64,000 nt of DNA, taken from contig JAWNGF010000002.1 of the NCBI GenBank assembly GCA_037039685.1, positions 1,550,001-1,614,000 of the forward strand, given 5' to 3'. The DNA is from Ceratobasidium sp. AG-K (taxonomy: Eukaryota > Basidiomycota > Agaricomycetes > Cantharellales > Ceratobasidiaceae). Below, piece by piece: positions 44,073-54,889 of the stretch. Within the stretch, counting starts at the first letter, position 1. The number at the start of each line of letters is the position of its first letter. Under the pieces are notes generated by a model that was given only the letters and a program-made list of their open reading frames with translations, had not been told where the DNA came from and did not search any database. Both the position numbers and the translations under genes were made by a program.

Positions 44073-47000
44073 TTAGAGCTTTGACTTGGGAGCAGCCCCC
44101 TGCTCGAGCGTCGCGGCTGCAGCAGACAGTACAACCGCACCCCGTTCCTTGGTTTTGGTGGCTGTTCACGGAATCATTAGTAAGCTATATGCGCGGCGAA
44201 AATAGCCGACGTACTGAAGATGACCTTGTCGCCTTCCTTCCACATCTCGGTAACGAGGGTCTCGCCCGGGTAGACCGATCCAGCAAAGCGGACTTTGATG
44301 TCTTTCCAAGGACCAAAGGTCTTGAGGACGTGTTTGCCGGCAAAGCCGAGGAAGCAGAGGCCGTGAAGGATAGGTTTGTTGAACCCGCCAACCGCAGCAA
44401 ACTCGGGCTCGATCTGCGGAAGTGGTACTAAGTATATGTGAGCATTAATATTGGATGAGACGTACGTGTAGAGGGTTGAGATCGCCGCTCAGTCTGTATA
44501 GAGCTGCCTGCTTCTCGTCCGTCTTTTCCTCGACCACAGCGTCAGGCGCGCGCTTGGGAGGGGTATTGGCAGCAGTTGCTGCACCACGGTCTATGCCGTA
44601 TTGTTAGCCAACAATAGCTATATGATAGTAGTTATTCCCTTACCAGCACCCTTCTTCTTTCCACCAAACCCACCAGAGCCGCGCAAGAACACAGTTGACT
44701 GATTCTCGAACACGGGCTTGCCAGTGGCCTTGTCTATGGTATCAACAGCCACGGTAACGGACGCGGCCTTGCCCTTGTCCAAAACTTCGAGCAGGCGGAC
44801 GCGGTTGACGAGTGTGCCGCTCGTTGGAATGGGTCCTTTGATCGAGAGGTACTGCTCTCCGTGGAGGAGCTTTGCCTGATTCGAGGGTTAGAACACATTT
44901 CTGGATACATAAGAAACTACCCACGGGGTTAAAGTTGGGAACAAAGTCGTAGCTCATTTCAGAGCTTGCTCCAAACTGAGGAATAACACCGAACGTAGGC
45001 AGAGCCTGGAAGTTTTCGCTTCCTTCATAAGTCCATTGCAGCTCCTTCTCGGTGGCGCCAATGCCCAAGTTGTAGAGGATGACATCCCGTTCCGTGTAGT
45101 CGAACTCGACGGGCTCGCGTTTCTCGTTCTTGGCCTCGACAATCGCGGCCGGGTCCTCCGAGCCGCTAGAGCCAGACTCAGAAGCCTTGTTGCCGAAGTT
45201 CTCAACAATCTAGATTGCATATATTAGCGTTACTCTATGAGAAGGCCTTGGTGAATTCTACCTGCTGGATAGCCTCCTGGGTCGAGGTTGGGTATGTCGC
45301 GCGCCCGTCAGCTGTGAAACGTTATTAGACTACATTCGGCGCGGATCCCAAGAAAACGTACTGAAGTTGGTAATAACGCTCCACTTGGAGATAATGTCCT
45401 CTGAGTCAGCTGCTTGTTCTGGGGGAACCCATGTCCACCTGCACGCTGCCACCTCGTCTGGGCGGCCCATCCGCCAGTAACCTCAAACAACGCGCCGGTA
45501 GTATCCTCGTTGCCTGAGTACGCCGGTTAGTATGAAGTTTAGGCAGTTGTTATAACACTTGCTTACTCTTGCTAGCAAGGTAACCGACGAGGGGGGCAAC
45601 GAAGTCGGGAGAGAACGCCTTGACCATCTCCTCGGGCCTATTGAAGTCAATTTAGAAAATGTAACTCGTGATCTCAACACACGGCTAACCAGATGGTCGC
45701 AGTCATGGCAGTACCAGCCGAAGGTGCAATGCAGTTGGAAATAATACCATAGCGAGAGCCTTCAATGGCAAGGGTGCGAGTGAGGCCGATAATGGCGGCT
45801 TTGGCGGTCGAGTACTGAAATTTCAGGTTTAGAAATGCAATTGGAATCGGATCTCGGAACATGACATACGTTGGCTTGTCCAAAGTTGCCGTCTACGAGG
45901 TATGAGTTGAGTGGACAAATTGGCATACATAATGGAATATACGTACAGATACCAACACCGGACGCAGTCGTGACGATGCGCCCGTACTTTTGTTTTTGGA
46001 AGACAGGCCACACGGCCTTGGCGCACTTGTAAGTGCCGCTGCATTGCAACTGTCAGTTTACGGAACATGAACGAATTCTGCATAAACTCACCGCAAGTGA
46101 ACCGCGAGGACATCCATCCACTCTTTCTCGGACATAGCCACGAAGCTCTTGTCCCTAAGAATTCCAGCATTGGCAATGAGGATATGAACGCTGCCAAACG
46201 CATCCAACGCTCCCTTGACAATCGCCTCGCCGTCCTCGGCACTGCAAACGACGGCAGCACCCTTTCCAGGACCAGCCTTGGTAACTTCGTCTGCGACCTT
46301 CTTGGCAGCAGCCTCGGAAACGTCGTTTACAACCACATTCGCACCGAGCTTGCCAAACATCAAGGCATAGGCACGTCCAAGACCGGCACCGGCACCGGTA
46401 ATAATAACCGTCTGGCCCTTGAACTCGACCTTCTCGTCGCCCTGCTCGTTAGGGCCGGCCTTCTTGGCTGCCTCGAGAGTCTTGACCATGTCCCGGTCGG
46501 CCATGCTGTTCGGGTGGTCTGGTGCCTTGGACTCGAAGTCGCAGATTGCGGGGAACTTGTGTCGGACAGCGCTAGGGGTAAATGTCGAGTCGGCACGGAA
46601 AATGTGGCCTTGGGAACGTTCCCATCGGATTTCGGCGACGAAGCCTGCACCGACTTCGAATGTCTTTCCAGAGGCTTCGGGGCCGGAGGGGTGGGTAAGA
46701 GCGAGAACGAGAGGTGCGACGAACTCGGGCTGGAATTCGCACAATTAGTGTGGAACGGATCATGAGGGGGAAAAGAGCGCACCTTGAGACCAGCAAGCAT
46801 CTCGGGAGGCATAATAGTCTCGGTCATTTTAGAGGCAGCCATCGGTGCAATGCAGGATGCCTTGATGCCATACTTGGCACCTTCAAGTGCAAGAGTGCGG
46901 GTGTATGTGACCAATCCCATCTTGGCTGCTGCATACTAGAACGGAACGTGTAAGTGTAATTGAAAAAGTCAGAGCGTGCGAAAGGTGCTCACGTTCGCCT

Positions 47001-47730
47001 GACCCATGTTGCCTAAGCCGCGAGTTCAAATGGTCAACCTCGTGTTTGGGAAAGGAAATAGGAGCTCACCATAGAGGCCGGCTGCGCTGGCAGTGTTGAT
47101 GACGCGGCCAAACTTTTGGCTGCGGAAGTGCGGCCATGCTGCCTTGGTGCAAGAGAAGGCACCATCGAGGTGAACGGACTTGACCAAGTCGAATTCCTGT
47201 GGAAAGGTGAATACGTCAAAACTTATATGTCTTTCAAGCTACGTACCTGGTCAGACATATTCTTGAACGACTTGTCCCTGGAGGCGTGTAACGATATTAA
47301 TATTGCGCACATGCAGCAGCAGCCCGGAGACTTGCCTCAAAATCCCGGCATTGTTGATTAGGATGGTAATGTTCCCAAATGTATCGAGCGCCGTCTTGAT
47401 AACAGCAGCGCCATCAGTCACAGACGAGGTGTTTGCGACAGCCTTGCCTCCGGCTATACAAGGTATCCGTCAGTTCACAAGTCTGTCGTCATCGCCAAAG
47501 GGGGCTACCTTTCTTGATCTCCTCGACAACTCGCTCGGCGTTCTCTTTGCTTACATCGTTTACAACGACGTTGGCTCCTCGCGACGCAAACGCGAGTGAG
47601 TATCTGGATGGGGACACAACCGATAAGCCGGTTATTTGACTGAGCTAGCCAAATGCACTCACGTTCGGCCAAGGCCTCCTCCCGCACCAGTAACAACAAC
47701 AGTGTGTCCCTTGAAATCAAGCTTCGACAT
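44073..47730 (-). CDS. Peroxisomal multifunctional enzyme type 2 (Fox2): 3-hydroxyacyl-CoA dehydrogenase / enoyl-CoA hydratase 2
   Basis: A long multi-exon gene from ATG 47730 to TAA 44073-44075. It catalyses the hydration and (3R)-specific dehydrogenation steps of peroxisomal beta-oxidation. Domain order: SDR domain 1 ([48 protein letters not shown]), SDR domain 2 ([40 protein letters not shown]), then the MaoC-like hydratase 2 ([41 protein letters not shown]). The last exon adds a basic tail ending in the peroxisomal targeting signal SKL. Both SDR active-site Tyr-x3-Lys motifs are visible. It is divergent from an enoyl-CoA hydratase/isomerase gene 258 nt away. Confidence 0.94.
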
Positions 47731-47988
47731 TATGACAAGTTGAGAGATGTGGTTTGTGGTAAGAATACACCGGCCGTGGTAGTACGACCTTTATGGCTAC
47801 TTGTGTGGCCTGTGTTCGCACGTGAATTTGCCCCGCTCATATTCAGCGGGGTCAGACCCGTAATTTCACGTGCCTTGCCCGGCCATTCGGCTCTTGTCAT
47901 TTACCGCTTTCACTCGACCTGAACAAGTGTACTTAAGGTCTTCTGGATACCTCCTGTGGGAGTACCAATTGCTGAACCGAGAATCGCT
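47731..47988. promoter_or_regulatory. Shared divergent promoter with nested inverted repeat and two CACGTG boxes
   Basis: 258 nt between the start codons of the Fox2 and hydratase/isomerase genes. It contains an outer inverted repeat GCACGTGAA (47818-47826) / TTCACGTGC (47865-47873) and, inside it, CCCCGCT (47831-47837) / AGCGGGG (47845-47851). Both outer arms hold the palindrome CACGTG, the usual site of basic helix-loop-helix factors. Which factor binds is unknown. The position suggests joint control of two beta-oxidation genes. Confidence 0.6.
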
Positions 47989-49292
47989 ATGTCCTCGCCG
48001 TCGTATCCTATCACATTTCCCCGCACTTTGACCGCGGGGGAAGATGCAATGGCCACGCTCACTCACCCCACCCCCGCATTATGGGTCTTGAGGTTGCATT
48101 CGGGGTCGGACAACAGTAAGTCGATAACTCTTAGCTAGGACGTAACTAAACTTGTAGCTTAGGACTGACGAACAGAATGTGCTCGGATGTTCTCATTCCC
48201 GCGTTCGACGTTGTCGAGAACGAGTGGAGGTCCATCTGGCGCTCGGCCAAGCGCGACAAGACAGGTGTCAAGCAAGGCGCCGAGGGCGGGTTTGTGATTA
48301 CTGGGACTGGAGACAAGTTCTTCAGCAATGGTAAGCACTAGGTCCCGACACTAGATTATCGTTTACCGAGTTTCACAGGTTTGGATTACCAAAATGCGAT
48401 CTCTCAACCAGGCTTCATGAGAAGTAATGCTCTTTCTCTCTCCTCGAGGACCTAACTGACGCTCGCCCCTAGATATTTTGAACCCAGTCATCGCACGACT
48501 TCTCTCCTTCCCGAGTAAGTGCCTTCATCGCGCAAACACTACCCAACTAACCTCGGCACAACGTAGTCCCAACAGTAGCCGCCTTGAACGGACACACATT
48601 CGCCGCAGGATACCTCCTCGCACTCGCATGCGATTACCGAGTCATGACAACTGGCAAAGCATGGGCATGCTTCAACGAGGTCAGCTCATCTCACCTCCCT
48701 CCACGTCGTATTTGACAATTATTTCCAAATTAATTTAGATTCACTTTGGCGCGCCGTTACCACCTGCGTTCGGCGCCTTGATTCGCGTGAAGCTGGGACA
48801 TTCCTCCCCGAACTTGATGCGAAAGACTGTACTGGAGGGACACAGGTTTACGTCCAAGGAGTTGCTCGATGCTGGAGTAGTTGATGCTGTCGTCGATGGT
48901 AAGTATTTACTTGGTGTGGATATTTTGTTCTGACATGTGATTACCAGGAGGGAACGAAAAAGTCCTAGAGCGTGCGTGCGAAATCGCAACTTCTCTGGGA
49001 GGAAACGCGCGAGGAGGAGCATGGGGGCTAATCAAGGTATGTAAGCCGATTATCGACTATGCGACAGTGGACTGAATGTGCTCGATAACAGAAAGAAATT
49101 TATAGAGAGGCTCTGCAGTTTTGTGCTGATGACTCGCGGCAGGTTATGCCAGACGAGGATCATAGTGCTACCAAGGCTCGCGTTTGTAGTTACAAAGTCA
49201 GTGGCCAAGAGAATGCCTATGAAACAATGGTACGAGGACTAGCGCTCGAGGCCTGTATGAGCTTTGTACTACACAGCTTGGCAGCGCCGTAG
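47989..49292 (+). CDS. Enoyl-CoA hydratase/isomerase family protein (crotonase fold)
   Basis: Eight exons: 47989-48115, 48163-48330, 48379-48423, 48473-48514, 48567-48679, 48739-48898, 48948-49036, 49092-49292, giving 314 aa with every phase closing. Crotonase features: TLTHPTPALWVLRL, RLTNRM, GGFVITGTGDKFFSNGLD (first oxyanion-hole strand), then IPTVAALNGHTFAAGYLL (second oxyanion-hole strand and helix), ACDYRVMTTGKAW, and EIHFGAPLPPAFG. It probably acts as a delta3,delta2-enoyl-CoA isomerase or hydratase in beta-oxidation. The residue that would be the catalytic Glu of isomerases is not obvious. The model ends -LAAP with no peroxisomal C-terminal signal; an alternative last intron just after KAR could change the C-terminus. 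It is head-to-head with Fox2. Confidence 0.87.
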
Positions 49293-50061
49293 TATGTTAC
49301 CGTGGCGCGTTGGACGGAATCCAGGCTCACCAATGTTTGAGACCCGACCTTGGAATAACTTCAAGATTGTCTGGGCACAAAATGACCAATAATTCCTAAA
49401 GAATTCACACGCTTATATTCCGACGTTGCCAACCTGTGTTATATTTATCGTGAATATTAGACAGAGGGAGCATGCGTCTCGTTGTCACTTCTGGACAACC
49501 ACCGCAACAGGTCACCTCCATCTAATCGTCTCGGAGACTGATGACTTCTCGGCGCCTAAACCTAATCACAACATCCGGTCAAAGGCGGATGAGCCAAAAT
49601 TAGACCCTGCTATTGAAATCGATGACGAAGCCGTTTGCCTTGTTTCCTCGAACAAAAGGACTCTATATACAATGGGCAGGCAAACTGCATACGGTACGGC
49701 ACATGGACGAGGGCATTCAGAAAGCCCCGGATAGCTGACTGAGGTGACATGGAGGGGCTTCTTATTACAGCAAGAGCCCTCGAGTGCCTGTCTATTTCTG
49801 TATCTTTTGCTTACTGCGGATCGACAGGTTTGCCACGCGAAAAAAGCCAATTCGGCCGTCGCTCAGTTCTATTGGCAACGGCCAGCTACAAAACCCCGCC
49901 TGCATGGATCAGTGGATGCTACTCTCCCCTGACCACCTGGTCTCCCTCCCTCTCGACCCAACTGCCGTTTCCCTAGGCTGGGCCTTGTCTTTTTCTGCTC
50001 ACTGGTTTGAGCTTCGATCCTTGCCTTTTGTGCCAGACAACTTTCTTTCATTACTCGCACT
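49293..50061. other. Intergenic, upstream of the protease gene
   Basis: About 770 nt. Several overlapping plus frames near 49744-50060 are out of frame with the protease and have no motifs; they lie in its promoter and leader. Confidence 0.45.
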
Positions 50062-51939
50062 ATGTTGACTCCCTTTACACTCTCTGTGCTCCTGGCGAGC
50101 TTGCTCTTCACCCCGGCCGAGGCTGTCCCCCATCCCCGCAACGTCGGATTGATCACTCTCCCGTTGACACGCATGAACAAGGCTCGCGATGACATCCATC
50201 CCCAAATCGTAAGACAACGCATAGTCGCATACAACCGATGCTAACCCCATGTCACAGCTTTTGCAACAGCATGCCAACCGCGCACACCGTCGTGTCGCCC
50301 GCATGACCGGCAAACGCGAGCCGACCTCTGAGGAAATGAGCGCCGCCATCCAGAAGCGCATGGTCATCGTCGGCGACGGCATCGAAGCCCTCCGAGGCAA
50401 GCAGCAGCAAAAGCGAAAGTTCAATGTTGGCAAGGTCGACTCGGAGCTCACCCGCATCCGTCAAGGTGTCAATGGCAACGCGCGGGTTGCTGCCGTGGGC
50501 GGAGCCGTTCGGGAAGAAGGTGCGTGCAATTTTGGCCCGTTTTGTCCAAGGCTGATTGGTTGACCCGGATATCAGTCGCTGTTACCACGATCACAACAAC
50601 CGTAACGCCCGAGGCCGTTCCGACTTCGACTGCCGCCGCCGCCTCCACGGTGGTCGTTACCGTCACCGTTACCGCTGGTGCCCAAGAAACCACTGCGGCG
50701 GCCTCGAGCTCCGTTGCGAGCGCCCCGGCCGAGGTGGCTACTTCGACCTCCAATGCTGCCACTCCTACCGCCGGTGCCGGTAACAGCACTACCACTGTTG
50801 GAAGTAACAAGGATGGATTCTCCAATGTTGACCTCGCAGCTGCCATCAACGGCGGTGTTACCAAGGCCAACACTCCCACTGCCGCAAACACGATCGGGTT
50901 GGACAACGAGTGAGTCCAGCGTTGTGGCCCTGATGCTCATGTCTAACACTGTCCTAGGGCCAATGACATTGGCTACCTCGCCACTCTCCAGATCGGAACT
51001 CCCCCTCGTGACTTTAGCCTCCTGATGGACTCTGGATCCGCAGACATGTGGGTCGGTGGCACCGACTGCCGTTCTCTCGCCGGCGGAGGATGCGGAAACC
51101 ACACCTTCCTCGGCACCACCACCTCGAGCTCATTCAAGGACCTCGGCAAGACGTTCCAAGTCACCTATGGTACAGGCCAAGTCGCCGGAAATATCATCAC
51201 CGACGATGTTGTTATTGCTGGCCTCAAGCTCCCTACCCATACCTTTGGCGCTGCCACAGTCGAGTCGGTCGAGTTTTCGTCCAACGACACGCCCTTTGAC
51301 GGGCTCGTCGGTCTCGCCAAGAGCACCCTTTCGAACCAGAAGGTCGACACTCCTCCCGAGTCGCTCGCCAAGGCTGGGCTCATCCAATCCGCCATCACGA
51401 GCTACAAGATTTCCCGCCTAGCCGATGGCAAGAACGACGGCCAGATTACATTTGGCGGGATCGACGAGACCAAGATTGATACTTCGACGGTAGTGACGAT
51501 TACCAACGTCAATGCCAACGGGTTCTGGGAAGTTCCGTTTACTGCCTCGGTTGGGGGCAAGGACCTCGGGCTCACCGGACGTACCGCCATCCTCGACACT
51601 GGAACTTCGCTCATCATTGCTCCTCCCGCCGACGCCACCGCCCTCCACGCTCAAATCCCTGGTGCCAAATCGGACGGCCAAGGCGGCTTCACGATTCCGT
51701 GCACGACAGACGCACAAGTCGCATTCTCGATGGGCGGGCAAAACTTTGTCATTGACCCTCGCGACTTGTTGTTTGTGCCTTTGAACCAGAACGACCTCAA
51801 GGGCGACTGCGTCTCAGGTATCATGTCGGGTCAGATTGGTGGACCTCAAGAGTGGCTGGTGGGCGACGTGTTTTTGAAGAATGCGTACTTTTCGCATGAT
51901 GTGGCCGGGAATGCGATTACGCTTGCGAAGCTCAAGTAG
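50062..51939 (+). CDS. Secreted pepsin-like aspartic protease (A1 family)
   Basis: Four exons: 50062-50208, 50258-50519, 50576-50909, 50958-51939, 574 aa. A signal peptide (MLTPFTLSVLLASLLFTPAEA) is followed by a long propeptide-like region of about 225 residues with a basic part (QQQKRKFNVGK) and a Thr/Ala/Ser-rich stretch, probably O-glycosylated. The catalytic domain in the last exon shows both active-site motifs: LLMDSGSADMWVGG and AILDTGTSLIIAPP, plus the flap region VTYGTGQVAG and DGLVGLAKS. Cys pairs flank the usual loops (CRSLAGGGC; IPCTTDA...GDC). The end AITLAKLK is typical. There is no GPI signal, so the enzyme is probably released. The extended Ser/Thr-rich prodomain is longer than in simple pepsins. 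Confidence 0.93.
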
Positions 51940-52364
51940 AGTAGTTTAGTATTGGGTTGTTGCTTTTTTGTGCAGTTTTGTTTTCCGGAATAATCAAAAT
52001 TGCTTTTTGTTATCCGTACTTGTGCCAGCGACGTGGGGTGGAATGGAGGATGGGTGTGAAGCGCTGGGTTCAAACGTAACTGGGATGTATGCGCTATGAA
52101 AGTAACCAGAGGGACTGGCTACGTAGCTTAAGCGCATAGTGAACAGTTAGACTGAAGGATTCTCTCTATCCTGTTTGACAGGGATCGAATGCTCGTGCGA
52201 ATTATACTTGCTCGTACGTTTACATCCCGGATCTCAAGAAATAAGCTGGGGGAATTCTCAGAGTCAGGCCGCTATTTGAAGCGGGACAAGCATAAATTCT
52301 AGCCAAAGGGTACACGGATCTATATGTTTCTCAAGAAACGAAGCCAATGCCTATTTCACGAGGT
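51940..52364. other. Intergenic between convergent genes
   Basis: About 425 nt between the 3' ends of the protease and the GH128 gene. Nothing recognised. Confidence 0.5.
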
Positions 52365-53543
52365 CTATGAGGTATAAACGGTGCCGGAGCGGGTCAAGCT
52401 TCCATCGTTGTTGAATAAGGTCGATTCGGTTCCAACATACGCAGCACCCGCCGGGTCGTTTGCGGCGAACAGAGCAGGAGATGTCGCCACAAATGCCGAG
52501 TACTAGCCAAGAGCGTCAGTTTACTCTCAGGTCAGGGGAGCGAGAGCCGGACTTACGTAGGTCACATATGATGCGCTATCGAGGAAGCTCATTGCCTGTT
52601 GGAGGAACGTGGCCTGTTGCTCGCGGTTGGCGGGGGCTTGAAGCGCGAATTCAGTCACAACGATCTATTTGGGCGTGAGTTTGGACTGGCAGCGAATGGG
52701 TCTAGTGGATGTACCTGGTAGTTGGGGAACATCCTATGGGCTTGCTCGATATAGCCCTTGAAGTCGGCGAGCGAGCCACCGTACCAATGGACGTTGATGT
52801 AATCAAAGTAGCACTGTTTGTTTGTATGTTGAGGCCATGTATGCAGGCCAAAATTATGAATTCTGTGCTTACCCGGCCGGCACACGCTGCGACAAACTGG
52901 GAGGCCCATTGAAGACCTTGCCCTGGGAGGTTGCTTGACGTAACCGAGGGAATGGCCTTCTCTAGAACAAGGCACACAATCAATGCCTAAATTCATATGA
53001 AGGGCAAGAACATACTAATCGCCAGTGGGTTAACATATTGGATATACCAGGCGGCAGCAGTCGCAGGGGAGATGTTGTTAATGTCAGGCTCGTTGAGAGT
53101 AAAGACAGTGTTCCAGCCTTGTTGAGCCGCTCGAGTCTTCAGCTGAGAAATTGGCGAGGAATCACAGTCTAGGCAACGTTGCATGCCGATCCAGTTTAAG
53201 TTACTAGACCGTGTGGTAATATAAGTTGCTAGGTGACTGGGACGAAAATGACTACTTACGTTGTCTTGGAGGGGCGCCAGGTTTCCCAGTTATAGATCCT
53301 ATCGACTACAGCGTGAGAATATGTAGGCTGGAGCGATAGACAAACTTGCCATTGAATATTAGCATTAGCTAGTTTAGCGTTGTCCATCGAGGTATTTTCG
53401 TTGTCTGGTACAAACGTTAGTCAACAACGTATAAACCGACACGGTAAACCTACACCATGGCCAGGCAATCCCTCGTTTGCTGGCTGCCAACGCGCTGGAA
53501 GAAGCGTCAAGAAAACAGTGGTAAGAGTGCTAAAGCGAGCCAT
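52365..53543 (-). CDS. GH128 (Asl1-type) beta-glucan-active glycoside hydrolase, with a 1-nt break near the N-terminus
   Basis: Minus-strand gene, stop at 52365-52367. GH128 enzymes cleave beta-1,3-glucans and many fungal ones act on the cell wall. Motifs: KRGIAWPWYNEN, IYNWETW, LNWIGMQRCLDCD, the acid/base Glu in FTLNEPDIN, YFDYINVHWYGGS, the nucleophile Glu in IVVTEFALQ, and the end SLTRSGTVYTS. Exons are small, and the intron between IQW and IYN starts GC (intron 53349-53299). A signal peptide begins MARFSTLTTVFLTLL, but it is one base out of frame with KRGIAWPW: near 53490-53500 a single base is missing. A TATA box sits upstream. Product about 270 aa, probably secreted. Confidence 0.83.
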
Positions 53544-53621
53544 TTAGAAACAATCGGTTGAGTGGTGCTTGAAGCTGAGAATCAACAGGGATGTGTATAA
53601 CATGCTCACGATCATGGTCCA

Positions 53622-53629
53622 TATTTATA
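53622..53629 (-). promoter_or_regulatory. TATA box of the GH128 gene
   Basis: TATAAATA on the minus strand, 79 nt before the ATG at 53543. The distance fits transcription start near 53590 and supports that ATG, and therefore the view that the downstream frame shift is real or an error rather than a missed upstream exon. Confidence 0.5.
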
Positions 53630-54889
53630 GTGCTAAAAGCTAGAGTAGAAATGGACTGGTCGGTACATTACGGAAGACATTCATGAAACTCGTTGCCACC
53701 CTCAGCAAGAATTTCGAGCTCGCAAGTGCCCTAAGCGCATGCTCCATCTGGAAGCTGGAGGCCGTGTGCATACGCGAGCGGAAGATTTCCGCCGCGTCGG
53801 GAAAGATATCAGAGGCTAGCCCCGCCTAATCTGTCGGCTTGTGTGGACAAGTCTGGGCGTCGATATTGAAGGGCTTGGGTGGGTTTGACGCCAGGCACCA
53901 ACTCCAGCATTCATTCTCCGGAAGTAGGAGTAACTACGAAAATCTCGCTAGCACGATGTAATGAAACCTTGCGCAAACGAAATAGCTGGCACTTATTCAT
54001 TTCGAGCAGTAATTAACCAACTGGGGCGGGGATAACTAATCTGGCGAGAGCGCCAAATCAGGCTAATTAGCGCTGGTAATATACCCCCGATTTTGCCGAC
54101 ACGATGGCTGGGCAGCGGCCCGACGCGAACTCGTACCGTAGCGCTGGGCGTTCGCGCGTCTGCCGAGCTTGGCGACAATTTCTACTCCCTCCATTGTGCT
54201 TCAACCTGGGATTCTTGTGATACTGTCACAGAGGTCACGCCCTATGGTGATACAAGAACTCAAGATTGCGGACCAGCTCCTCCATAAAGCACTAGACCAG
54301 TAAATCAAAGCCTGAACTACCGCCCAGGGGTTTTTTGCGCAAGGAAACAACTCGAAAGCATGCTTTACGCCGTTCAAGATCGACTAGATGAGTCACTAAT
54401 TACACATGAAAAACTGACAAGCCTACATGGTGCTATGGGTGCTATACACTGCTGCGGTAGCATTGTATGGCGCTCATAGCGCCATATTGGCATGTCACGG
54501 TCTCGGAGAAAACCGCACGTGCTAGTGAGTGCTCGTTTGCGTAAACGAGCCCTTACGAGCCTCAATTAGCACTGCGGTTTGCGCTGAGGTTTCCTGATGC
54601 GCCTATCTACACAATGTCAGTCTCAGTCATGTGTCCGGCCGTTAGAGATAGCTAAATCACGTGTATTCAAGTCAGCGTTTGTGTTTTTTCTATACCTATC
54701 CCATTCGTATATATCTGTATGTTGTATTGCGAGGAAAAGAAACCGACCTTAAATTTGGGAGCTGATCTGTGAGAGAGTGGCACGTGTGAGTAGACCCTGA
54801 GAGGAACGCGCCGGTCACATGGTTCGGTTCGAGTGTTTCGGTGTAATCATTGGCGATTGGACCGACGACGACCGTCCCTTTGACGTCGA
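53630..54889. other. Gene-poor region
   Basis: About 1.26 kb upstream of both the GH128 gene and the large plus-strand gene. Short frames only; no RNA gene or element recognised. Confidence 0.45.
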
